A stretch of DNA of 64,000 nt, taken from Mucilaginibacter roseus (GTDB lineage Bacteria; Bacteroidota; Bacteroidia; Sphingobacteriales; Sphingobacteriaceae). Shown one piece after another: positions 26,792 to 34,099 of this stretch. Under the pieces are notes generated by a model. It did no database searches. It saw only the letters and a program-made list of their open reading frames with translations, and was not told the DNA's origin. Where the stretch lies: contig NZ_JAJPWV010000002.1 in NCBI RefSeq assembly GCF_021215455.1, positions 911,618 to 975,617 on the forward strand, written 5' to 3'. Position 1 is the stretch's first letter, and each line of letters starts with the position of its first letter. A program made the translations under genes and the position numbers.

Positions 26792-29179
26792 ATGATGACC
26801 GGTATTGACGTAAAAATAGCGCTGCGCACTTTTTTAAGAGGCAAATGGTACAACTTTTTAAACATTACCGGGCTGGCGTTAGGGCTCGCAGCCTTTATTG
26901 CAGTTACCCTGTATGTTGATAATGAAACCAGCTATGATACCTGGAACAAAAATGCCGACCGTATATTCTTAGTTGAACGCGAAATGCTTAACGGTCCGTC
27001 AGCTTATACCCCGGGCAAACTGGCGGCTGAAATAAAAGCGCAATGCCCCGAGGTAGAGGAAACGGGCCGCATGAACACCGCTTTGTACCAACTGCCTTTC
27101 CATACGCCAAACGGTCGTTTTATGATCAGAAAATGGGTAGGTGCTGATTATTCCATCGCCAAAATATTAGGTATAAAACCCAAAGGTTTCAATTTGGATG
27201 CAGCCAGCCCGACCACTACGGTGTTGCTTTCTAAACAAACGGCTGCAGCGCTTTTCCCGCATGACCGCGTGGTGCAGAATAAAACGGTGAACATGATGGC
27301 GAAAAACGGTATGCCGATGATAGTTGCAGGCGTGGCCGAAGAAGCACCCGGAAAAACAAATCTTAATTTCGACTGCATAGGCTTTGACGCGGATATCACG
27401 CAGGGTAAAGACCAAAGCTATGCTAACCAGATATATCAAACTTATATTCTGGTGAAACCGGGTACAAACATTCAACTACTTTCCTCAAAAATCGACAAGG
27501 TGTATAAACAGGCCGTACAAGCCGATACAAGCCTGGTGGCTAAACAATCCATCACCTTGTCATCAACCAAACCGGCTATTTACTTGGATCCTTTAAAAAA
27601 CCTGCACTTAAAGCCACATTACGGCTCACAGGTTAATGCGCAAATTGTAAAAAGCCTGGTTATACTGGCTATTATCATACTGATTGTAACCGGTGTTAAC
27701 TTTACCAATCTTTATGTTTCGCGGGCTAATAAACGCTCAAAGGAGATCGGTATTAAAAAAGTGAACGGCATAGTAAAACGCCAGATCATTATCCAGTTTT
27801 TGCTGGAGATATTTTTGCAATGCCTGGTTGCGTTAGCCTTTGCTTTGGCGGTAGTTACCTTGGGTTTGCCTTACTTAAACCAGCTACTCGGCGTAAACTT
27901 GTTGATTAGCAACATGGGTGTAAATGTCATTATCCAACTTCTTGCAGCTTTACTAATACTCACACTAATAGCAGGCATCTACCCGGCAACTATTATGGCT
28001 GGTTTTAAACCGATAGAGGTGTTAAGAGGAAACCAGTTTGTTGGCAGGGATACTTTTATGTGGATGAGAAATGGAATAACAGCTTTGCAGTTCACCTTTG
28101 CCATAGGCTTTGTAATTACGCTGATAGTCATTAATCAGCAGGTAAATTACATGAGGACTGAAGATACCGGCTTCACCGCTAAGCAGGTAGTATATGTCGA
28201 AAATCTCGCCATCTATAACCATCCGGACAAGTTCGAAACGGTAGGCAACCGCATTAAAGCTATTACAGGCGTAAAAAGTGTTAGCGTGGCATCAACCGTG
28301 CCGGGCGGTTATGTACCGGCATCTTACGAGTACAATGTGAGAAACAAAGCGTACTCTCTGCAAACCATAGGCGTAGGTTATGATTACTTTGAAACGTTGA
28401 ATATCGGGTTAAAAGAGGGGCAATTCTTCTCTTCAACCTTTAAGGCTGATTCCACTAACGCGGTAATTAACGAAACAGCAGCAAAGGCGATGGGGCTCAC
28501 CAACCCGCTTGGTGCCTTGGTACAAGGATGCGGTGGTAACTACAAAGTTATAGGCGTTGTAAAGGATGTTAAAGAAAACGGCTTTGAAAGCAACATACAG
28601 CCCACCATTTACCTGATGAACGCCGGCTGCAATTTGCTGAAAACGCAAATTATGATTAGCGCGGAGAGTAAAGCTATACCAGCCATGCTGGCCACGCTAA
28701 ACCGGCAATGGAGCGACATTAATAAACTGGATGGCGATAATTTTAATTACCACTTTTTAGATGAAACTTATGGCAAGCTGTTTATCAAACAGGAGCAGTT
28801 ACGATCTGTTCTCAGTTACTTTTCTGCATTGGCTGTGTTTATAGCCTCATTAGGTTTCTTTGCTTCGGCAGCACAGGCCATACGTTTGCGGATGAAGGAG
28901 ATCACCATCCGAAAGGTTTTGGGCGCTAACAGCAGCCAGTTGCTGGTAACTTTAAGCAAGCCGTTCTTTTACATCGTTATAATAGCCAACATTATTGCCT
29001 GGCCTGTGTCACTCCTGGTAACTAACCGCTGGCTGGAAACGTTTGCCTATCGCATTCATATCTCCTTTACGCCGTTTGCCATGGCGCTATTCATTTCCAT
29101 AGCGATTATAGCCATAACCGTTTGCCTGCAAATTGTACGGGCAATCCGGTTTAATCCGGCATCAAAGCTTAAAGTATAA
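26792..29179 (+). CDS. FtsX-type ABC permease (MacB-PCD and two FtsX domains)
   Basis: A permease of about 795 residues. The opening (VKIALRTFLRGKWYNFLNITGLALGLAAF) fits the MacB periplasmic-core family. Two FtsX-like blocks follow, one at about 285-410 (four-helix unit with KEIGIKKVNG) and one at 670-797 (KEITIRKVLGANSSQ). ATG 26792 is chosen; TTG 26786 adds two residues. The family works with a separate ATPase as a mechanotransmission or efflux complex. No ATPase gene lies beside it here, which is common for these Bacteroidota permeases. The substrate is unknown. Confidence 0.9.
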   Translation: MMTGIDVKIALRTFLRGKWYNFLNITGLALGLAAFIAVTLYVDNETSYDTWNKNADRIFLVEREMLNGPSAYTPGKLAAEIKAQCPEVEETGRMNTALYQLPFHTPNGRFMIRKWVGADYSIAKILGIKPKGFNLDAASPTTTVLLSKQTAAALFPHDRVVQNKTVNMMAKNGMPMIVAGVAEEAPGKTNLNFDCIGFDADITQGKDQSYANQIYQTYILVKPGTNIQLLSSKIDKVYKQAVQADTSLVAKQSITLSSTKPAIYLDPLKNLHLKPHYGSQVNAQIVKSLVILAIIILIVTGVNFTNLYVSRANKRSKEIGIKKVNGIVKRQIIIQFLLEIFLQCLVALAFALAVVTLGLPYLNQLLGVNLLISNMGVNVIIQLLAALLILTLIAGIYPATIMAGFKPIEVLRGNQFVGRDTFMWMRNGITALQFTFAIGFVITLIVINQQVNYMRTEDTGFTAKQVVYVENLAIYNHPDKFETVGNRIKAITGVKSVSVASTVPGGYVPASYEYNVRNKAYSLQTIGVGYDYFETLNIGLKEGQFFSSTFKADSTNAVINETAAKAMGLTNPLGALVQGCGGNYKVIGVVKDVKENGFESNIQPTIYLMNAGCNLLKTQIMISAESKAIPAMLATLNRQWSDINKLDGDNFNYHFLDETYGKLFIKQEQLRSVLSYFSALAVFIASLGFFASAAQAIRLRMKEITIRKVLGANSSQLLVTLSKPFFYIVIIANIIAWPVSLLVTNRWLETFAYRIHISFTPFAMALFISIAIIAITVCLQIVRAIRFNPASKLKV

Positions 29180-29187
29180 GCTGCGGG

Positions 29188-29661
29188 TTACTGCACCATT
29201 TTATTGGCACAATACGAGCTTGCAAATGCCTCAGGTTTTGCTTTGAACACAAAGCCCATGCTCAAGATGTAACCCATAGCTTCGTGCAGGGCCTGGTTGC
29301 TTTTAAACATCGGGTTGGTGTTAATATCAGCATGTACCTCCAGGTCAACATCATAAAGGTCCAACAGATCACAAAGGCGGTAGGCTGTGTCAATTGATTT
29401 TTGCACCTCGGTCAGCATACGCTCCTTAATACTCATTTTTTGCGATGTACGCTCCTGGTGGATGAACATAAATCCGCCGCGCTGCTCACGAATAAAAACG
29501 ATAACGGTAGCAAAATCAGTAATAGCGCCTTTTACCTGCGAGTCGGTGCCGATGCATACTTTAAGTTTGTTGCCCAGTTGTGTTTCACGTTCTATGGCGT
29601 GCTCAACTTCTTCGAGGATAGGCGTTTGGATCACTTCTCCGCTGAATTTTCTCCAGGTCAT
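29188..29661 (-). CDS. YkuK/DUF458 family protein with RNase H-like fold
   Basis: The 157-residue protein has an RNase H-like beginning (KVCIGTDSQVKGAITDFATVIVFI) in which the TDSQ aspartate and later EVHADINTN acidic residues could bind metal. It matches the YkuK (DUF458) family, whose function is not established although a nuclease fold is predicted. It is followed by a convergent FtsX permease gene 8 bp away and is probably monocistronic. Confidence 0.83.
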   Translation of the reverse strand: MTWRKFSGEVIQTPILEEVEHAIERETQLGNKLKVCIGTDSQVKGAITDFATVIVFIREQRGGFMFIHQERTSQKMSIKERMLTEVQKSIDTAYRLCDLLDLYDVDLEVHADINTNPMFKSNQALHEAMGYILSMGFVFKAKPEAFASSYCANKMVQ

Positions 29662-29810
29662 ATAAAAATGTTTTTAGGTATAATTTATAGTGACCCTTTG
29701 TAGGTCAATAAAAATAAGCCATAACATTTCATATTTATATCAATAAGCAGTTATTTATTTGTTAACATTAACGTGATTATCAACACGATACGGGTAAATC
29801 ACCAAGAGCG

Positions 29811-29842
29811 AAAAGCCCTTTGCATTATTGCAAAGGGCTTTT
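29811..29842 (-). terminator. Terminator of the mini-lipoprotein pair
   Basis: A perfect 14-bp stem (AAAAGCCCTTTGCA / TGCAAAGGGCTTTT) with a TTAT loop lies 5 bp past the stop of the 29848-30123 gene. A T-run follows on the minus strand. Confidence 0.9.
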
Positions 29843-29847
29843 TGTGA

Positions 29848-30123
29848 TTATTGTTTATCACCGCCGTCGGTACCGGTTTTTTCGCCATCGCCATTACCTG
29901 CCGGCTCTCCACCATCAGGTTTTATAGCATCAGGCCCGCTCCGGCCTACGTCAGGATCAGTTCCTGCTCCTTGGTCAGTTAATGTGTCATCCGGTATTCC
30001 GGTTGAGTCGGTTTCGGTTACCGCTGTTGTGTCGGTTGCCCCCTCTTCCTTTTGTTCACCTCCACCGCACGCCGTGAACGCTACGCTCATAGCAAGCCCT
30101 GCAATTAAAATATACTTCTTCAT
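29848..30123 (-). CDS. Small acidic lipoprotein, 91 residues
   Basis: It starts MKKYILIAGLAMSVAFTAC, a lipoprotein signal peptide with Cys at residue 19, followed by GGG. The rest is low-complexity and rich in Asp, Glu, Gly, Thr and Pro, with no predicted fold. ATG 30123 is used because it gives the signal peptide; a longer frame from 30231 runs through the neighbouring gene. It lies 4 bp downstream of a similar gene (30128-30361) and shares its style, so the two are probably paralogues read as one message. The role is unknown. Confidence 0.8.
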   Translation of the reverse strand: MKKYILIAGLAMSVAFTACGGGEQKEEGATDTTAVTETDSTGIPDDTLTDQGAGTDPDVGRSGPDAIKPDGGEPAGNGDGEKTGTDGGDKQ

Positions 30124-30127
30124 GAGC

Positions 30128-30361
30128 TTATTGTTGGGTTTGAGCCGAATCGGCATTTGTACTTGGTAAATGATCAACGCCACCGTTGCTTGAGTGGTCA
30201 ACCCCGGTGCTGCTGGTATCCATACCTCCACGAATTACCGAATCATTCTGTAAGGTATCTGAAACTGAAGTATCACCGCCAGCCTGATTGGTATTTGTAC
30301 CGCCGCACGAGGATGCAGCTACTGCTACGCCCATGCAAACTATCATTATCAACTTTTTCAT
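30128..30361 (-). CDS. Small Asn/Ser/Thr-rich lipoprotein, 77 residues
   Basis: It starts MKKLIMIVCMGVAVAASSC, with the lipobox Cys at 19 followed by GGTN. The mature part has only Gly, Ser, Thr, Asp, Asn and Gln in quantity and no fold that I can name. ATG 30361 gives the signal peptide; an earlier ATG at 30385 would add 8 residues. The gene lies 4 bp upstream of a second small lipoprotein with the same plan. No function can be assigned. Confidence 0.78.
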   Translation of the reverse strand: MKKLIMIVCMGVAVAASSCGGTNTNQAGGDTSVSDTLQNDSVIRGGMDTSSTGVDHSSNGGVDHLPSTNADSAQTQQ

Positions 30362-30426
30362 AAATAGATGTTTATTTAAAAACACAACTATTTACCAATA
30401 GTTTAAATAATTTCTAATTATATAAA

Positions 30427-30765
30427 TCAATCGCGCGAAAGTTCTATAGACGGATCCCAAAAAGCTTCTTTAAAATTCCGTATTTTATTATCCTCAACCC
30501 TAATGCCTTCGCTGGCCAGCATCTGCTCCATGAGGTCGAAAGAAGCGAAATGAAATTTGCCGGTTAGTAGGCCCTGGCTATTTACCACCCGATGTGCGGG
30601 TACCGGCGGATATGCCGCGCCTGAAGCACCCATGGCATAACCTACCACCCTGGCCGAACGTTTTGTACCCAGGTAATTGGCGATAGCGCCATACGAAGTT
30701 ACCCGCCCGGCCGGTATCTGCCGCACTACTTCATACACCCGGTCAAAAAAGTTCTCTTCGGCCAT
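30427..30765 (-). CDS. MGMT-family alkyltransferase-like protein, no active-site Cys
   Basis: A 112-residue protein with the O6-alkylguanine-DNA alkyltransferase C-terminal fold: the helix-turn-helix part VYEVVRQIPAGRVTSYGAIANYLG and the active-site loop. The motif that is PCHRV in true alkyltransferases is PAHRV here (Ala at residue 57). It should therefore be an ATL protein that binds alkylated guanine and hands it to nucleotide excision repair rather than repairing it. It is followed by trmB 5 bp later in the same message. Confidence 0.9.
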   Translation of the reverse strand: MAEENFFDRVYEVVRQIPAGRVTSYGAIANYLGTKRSARVVGYAMGASGAAYPPVPAHRVVNSQGLLTGKFHFASFDLMEQMLASEGIRVEDNKIRNFKEAFWDPSIELSRD

Positions 30766-30770
30766 TTTTG

Positions 30771-31418
30771 TTAAAAGGAGAATTTCAGGTAATTGATGTT
30801 TTTGTTATCCTGCAGGTATTTACGCTCGTAATAAGTTTTGATGGAAAGTACATTATCCGCATAATCAGATTTGTATAGGTCCTCCGTACGCACATGTAGC
30901 TTTAAACCTAACTCCTCAATCTTTTCGGCAGTATAGGCGTGTAAGTCATCATTATCCGTTTTAAGATTGATGAACCCGCCTGGCTTAAGTATCTGTTTGT
31001 ATTTTTCGAGAAAGCGTGGTGAAGTTAAACGCTTCTTTTCGCGGCTCAACTGTGGCTGCGGATCAGGAAAGGTAATCCAAATCTCATCAACCTCGCCGGG
31101 TGCAAAATAATCAAGTATAGTTTCAATTTGTATGCGCAAAAACCCTACGTTAGCAACACCCTCTTCAATAGCGGTTTTAGCTCCGCGCCAAATGCGGTTC
31201 CCCTTGTAATCAACGCCTATAAAGTTTTTTTCCGGAAATATGGTAGCCAGGTTAACAGTATACTCGCCTTTACCGCAAGCCAGCTCAAGCACCACGGGAT
31301 TGTTGTTCTTGAAAAAGGCGGTAGCCCATTGGCCTTGCATTACCTTGCCTTCGTCTAACTGCAAAACGTTGCTAAAGGTTGCCACTTCGGCAAACCTCCG
31401 TAATTTATCTTTACCCAC
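30771..31418 (-). CDS. trmB: tRNA (guanine-N7-)-methyltransferase
   Basis: The 215-residue SAM enzyme has the TrmB signature set: the SAM-binding LELACGKGEYTVNLA, IGVDYKGNRIWRGA, and the TrmB-specific WITFPDPQPQ and KTDNDDLHAY segments. It methylates G46 in the variable loop of tRNA, stabilising tertiary structure. The gene starts just after the end of the stress operon and is followed, 5 bp later, by the ATL gene. Confidence 0.96.
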   Translation of the reverse strand: MGKDKLRRFAEVATFSNVLQLDEGKVMQGQWATAFFKNNNPVVLELACGKGEYTVNLATIFPEKNFIGVDYKGNRIWRGAKTAIEEGVANVGFLRIQIETILDYFAPGEVDEIWITFPDPQPQLSREKKRLTSPRFLEKYKQILKPGGFINLKTDNDDLHAYTAEKIEELGLKLHVRTEDLYKSDYADNVLSIKTYYERKYLQDNKNINYLKFSF

Positions 31419-31490
31419 TTAAAAATATTAAAGTGCAAAAATAACTTTCGCCGCAGCCATTAGCAAATGCGGTTAACGCAATAATAATGG

Positions 31491-31955
31491 TTAGTATGTT
31501 TCGGAATATGGCGGAGCAGTAGGACTTGGAGGAACAACAACCGTTTCGGCAACAACATCAGGCTTTTTCTTTTTAACCAGATTGTTGAACAAGCCTTTTA
31601 CTTTGCCCCAAACACCTGTAACAGAATCTTCGCTGATATAGGTTGATGCCTTTTGCGAGATAACGCTCACCAGTGCCTTAACTAAAAAGTTTGAGCTTTT
31701 AAACAGGGTTTTATTGAGTGTTAGTGGTAAAAGGAAACGTGAGATCAGGCCTAAAAAATCCTGCTTAAAAAAGCCTGCGCCTTTAACCCCGTCAAGCGTT
31801 GCTGATTTTGGGAAAATAGAAAGGGCAGTAGCGAATAATGCAGACGGACTGCTAAAGCGGAGTTTTAAAGCCGTTGATTGTACATCTTCAGCAATTGTAA
31901 GCCTCGCAATTTCACTTCTCAGATCGTCGATATTTTTAATTGGAATGCCAGCCAT
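31491..31955 (-). CDS. Hypothetical protein, last gene of the stress operon
   Basis: A 154-residue protein with an N-terminal helix rich in charged residues, a central mildly hydrophobic part (FLGLISRFLLPLTLNKTLF) and a Lys/Pro-rich tail (KKKKPDVV, PPSPTAPP). No family is recognised. It starts 5 bp after the Holin-X gene and probably shares its message, with YtxH upstream. Its association with membrane-stress genes suggests an envelope role, but that is inference. Confidence 0.65.
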   Translation of the reverse strand: MAGIPIKNIDDLRSEIARLTIAEDVQSTALKLRFSSPSALFATALSIFPKSATLDGVKGAGFFKQDFLGLISRFLLPLTLNKTLFKSSNFLVKALVSVISQKASTYISEDSVTGVWGKVKGLFNNLVKKKKPDVVAETVVVPPSPTAPPYSETY

Positions 31956-31960
31956 TGCTT

Positions 31961-32305
31961 TTATTTGAAGATTTTTTTGATGAAACCATTTATTATCGGC
32001 TTTTCAAAGCTACCCTTTGCCGCCAGAATGACGATGACGATAAGCAAGTAGAAGCCGGCTACCGCACCAAAACCCTTCCAGTAAGAAGCAAAAACATCTG
32101 CCAGGAACAATGCCAGCGTAAAGCTTGCGAACAAAAAGGTTACCGCTGCTATAATAACAACAATAAGATCAATGATGATGCTGGCAATAATTGACGATCC
32201 CTTTTCAATAGCCTTGTACTTGGCAAGGGTAAAGCGGGTTTCGGCATATTCCTTCAGCTGATCAATGATCGGCTGGGCTGTTGCAGTGTCTTTTTTTTCT
32301 TCCAT
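31961..32305 (-). CDS. Phage holin-like (Holin-X/DUF1469) membrane protein
   Basis: A 114-residue protein with a charged N-terminal helix (about 1-40) and two transmembrane helices (about 42-62 and 70-92). The pattern matches the Actinobacterial Holin-X / DUF1469 group found across Bacteroidota next to YtxH. Despite the name these are chromosomal genes of unknown, probably stress-related, function and not part of a phage. The next gene starts 5 bp downstream. Confidence 0.82.
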   Translation of the reverse strand: MEEKKDTATAQPIIDQLKEYAETRFTLAKYKAIEKGSSIIASIIIDLIVVIIAAVTFLFASFTLALFLADVFASYWKGFGAVAGFYLLIVIVILAAKGSFEKPIINGFIKKIFK

Positions 32306-32326
32306 AGGTTAGAGGTAGTATTTAAG

Positions 32327-32345
32327 GGCCCCGCTAAACGGGGCC
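32327..32345 (-). other. G/C-rich hairpin between ytxH-like and holin genes
   Basis: GGCCCCG and CGGGGCC form a 7-bp stem around CTAAA in the 53-bp gap. It lacks a T-run, so it is more likely a processing or stability element than a terminator. Confidence 0.4.
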
Positions 32346-32358
32346 GGTAAATGTATGT

Positions 32359-32625
32359 TTATGCGTGCTCCAGGTCGTCCTGGTACTCTTCTTCAGCACC
32401 TTTAATTTTTGTTTTGATATTTTGAACAACCCTGTCTTTAAAACCTACCAGGTTATCAATTTCGGCAGCAGCTGTGTCCTTAATTGAATCACCAAGATTT
32501 TTTAATGAATCGCTGAGTTTGTCACGGGTTTCAGAGCCTTTATCAGGGGCAAATAATAACCCTAATGCCGCGCCTGCCGCTAATCCTGCCAGCAAGGCAA
32601 CTACTGTTTTTGTGTTGTCGTTCAT
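32359..32625 (-). CDS. YtxH domain protein
   Basis: The 88-residue protein opens with a glycine/alanine-rich transmembrane helix (VVALLAGLAAGAALGLLFAPDKG), the YtxH signature, and continues as a charged amphipathic helix. YtxH proteins are general-stress membrane proteins of unknown biochemical role. It leads the operon with Holin-X and the hypothetical protein 31491-31955. The 145-bp upstream gap shows no clear promoter motif to me. Confidence 0.85.
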   Translation of the reverse strand: MNDNTKTVVALLAGLAAGAALGLLFAPDKGSETRDKLSDSLKNLGDSIKDTAAAEIDNLVGFKDRVVQNIKTKIKGAEEEYQDDLEHA

Positions 32626-32770
32626 ATCCTATAAATTTTCAAGTTGACGATTTTGTTTTAAAAATTAATTAAATACTTTACCAATAAGGCAATACATCAT
32701 TTTTGACGACTAAATATGTAATTATTTAACCGTTTTTTGCCCTTTATAGTTTACAGTACTTGAAAATAAT

Positions 32771-33814
32771 TTAAAGATCGGGCCCGGTACGAATGCGCTC
32801 CAGGCGCTCGGCCGCCATACGGTTGGTCTGGTAAATTTCAACCAGCAGCAGGAAGTACGATAGCAGCAGCGGGCCAAAAACCAAACCCAGAATTCCGAAT
32901 AGCGGCAGGCCTATAAATACCCCTACCAACGATATAAGCGGGTGAGTATTGGCAATACGTTTGTTGATCGCCATGCGCAAAACATTATCTACATTACCAA
33001 TAAACAGCACACCGTAAGCTATCAATACCACGCCCTTTATGGCATGCCCATCGGCCATTAATAAAAGCCCGGCAGGTATGGTTAGAGTTGGAGCGCCCAC
33101 AACCGGTAAAAACGAAATAAACGTGCCTATAACGCCCCAAAAGATCGGGTCGGGTATACCGAATATCCAAAAACCGTTGGCCAGCAGCACGCCCTGTACT
33201 ATTGATATAATACCCTGCCCTAAAACGTTAGAGTAAGTGGAGTTACGCAATTCCTGCGCGAATTTTAAAGCATGTTGCTCGCGTACCGGCGCGTAGCGCA
33301 GCATACCGGCCTCAAAACTGCGCATCTGTACAAACATAAAATATAGGATGAAGTACATGAACAGCAAGATAACCACTATGTTGGCCGCACCACCTATAAT
33401 GGAGGGGAATAGCTCGGTAGCGTAATCGCTTAGTTTTTGCACGGCTTCTTCAGCAAAATGCGGCCGGTTCAAATTAGCGCCGGTAAAAGCATCAATCTTT
33501 CTGAACCACCGTTGCAGCAACAGCGTATCGGCGTTAAGCTCGGCAATTTTATTGATCACCATAAAGCTGAGCAGCAGAAAAGGGATAACAATAACAATAA
33601 GCGATGTTACGATAACGCCTACTGCCACAACCGGACCATTAAGCCCGCGCTTTTCAACCAGGTAAATATACGTGGAGCGGAATATGGTATATAGCACCAC
33701 TGCGCCGAGTATGGAACTAAACAGTCCGCTTAAGGCGTATAGCAAAAAACAGCCAAGCACAATAATGCTGACCAATATGATATTGTTGCGCTGCTTATAA
33801 CTAAAAACGGACAT
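32771..33814 (-). CDS. AI-2E family (PerM/YdiK-like) transporter
   Basis: The 347-residue integral membrane protein shows the family layout: two N-terminal helices (about 10-80), a soluble loop, then a cluster of helices from about 130 to 335. The conserved GVLLANGFWIFGIPDPIFWGVIGTFISFLPVVGAP segment and the LIGVFIGLPLFGILGLVFGPL region are present. Members export solutes, including AI-2 and possibly peptides; the substrate is not predictable. The gene stands alone with gaps on both sides. Confidence 0.92.
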   Translation of the reverse strand: MSVFSYKQRNNIILVSIIVLGCFLLYALSGLFSSILGAVVLYTIFRSTYIYLVEKRGLNGPVVAVGVIVTSLIVIVIPFLLLSFMVINKIAELNADTLLLQRWFRKIDAFTGANLNRPHFAEEAVQKLSDYATELFPSIIGGAANIVVILLFMYFILYFMFVQMRSFEAGMLRYAPVREQHALKFAQELRNSTYSNVLGQGIISIVQGVLLANGFWIFGIPDPIFWGVIGTFISFLPVVGAPTLTIPAGLLLMADGHAIKGVVLIAYGVLFIGNVDNVLRMAINKRIANTHPLISLVGVFIGLPLFGILGLVFGPLLLSYFLLLVEIYQTNRMAAERLERIRTGPDL

Positions 33815-33896
33815 GCGAAAAAAAAGGTGAAAGCGAACGCTATCCTAATAAACAAACAAGGCAAAATGTTTTATAGAAGTTGTATAAGTTTACCTG

Positions 33897-34097
33897 CTAT
33901 TGCTTTACGGCCATAAGCTCCTGTATTTTTTTACAGCTTATGGCTATCGCTTCCAGGTAAAAGCGGTAATCTTCTGTAGGGTCAATCACCTCATATTTCA
34001 ACTGCTCAAGGCACAGGTTGATATTGGAGAGCTGGTTGTTCACATCGTGCCTGAGCAAACTCAGGGCTTCGTCGTGCTGTTCGGTACCTTCGGCCAT
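33897..34097 (-). CDS. Stand-alone histidine-kinase H-box (DHp-like) protein, 66 residues
   Basis: The 66-residue protein is almost entirely a helical hairpin. Its first helix carries LLRHDVNNQLSNI around H17, the layout of the phospho-acceptor H-box of HisKA-type dimerisation domains (H-D-x2-N-x-L). The second helix is rich in Leu, Ile and Glu. There is no room for a catalytic ATPase domain. It starts 2 bp after the stop of an NtrC-type regulator gene and is surely cotranscribed with it. It may act as a phosphotransfer partner or a decoy for that regulator. The role is an inference. Confidence 0.75.
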   Translation of the reverse strand: MAEGTEQHDEALSLLRHDVNNQLSNINLCLEQLKYEVIDPTEDYRFYLEAIAISCKKIQELMAVKQ

Positions 34098-34099
34098 GA

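Noticed and set aside
30124..30231. N-terminal extension of the small lipoprotein (start at 30231)
   Set aside because: It lies inside the upstream lipoprotein gene and hides the signal peptide that starts at 30123.
31961..32305. Phage-lysis role for the Holin-X gene
   Set aside because: No endolysin or phage gene is near; YtxH and TrmB neighbours show a chromosomal stress setting.
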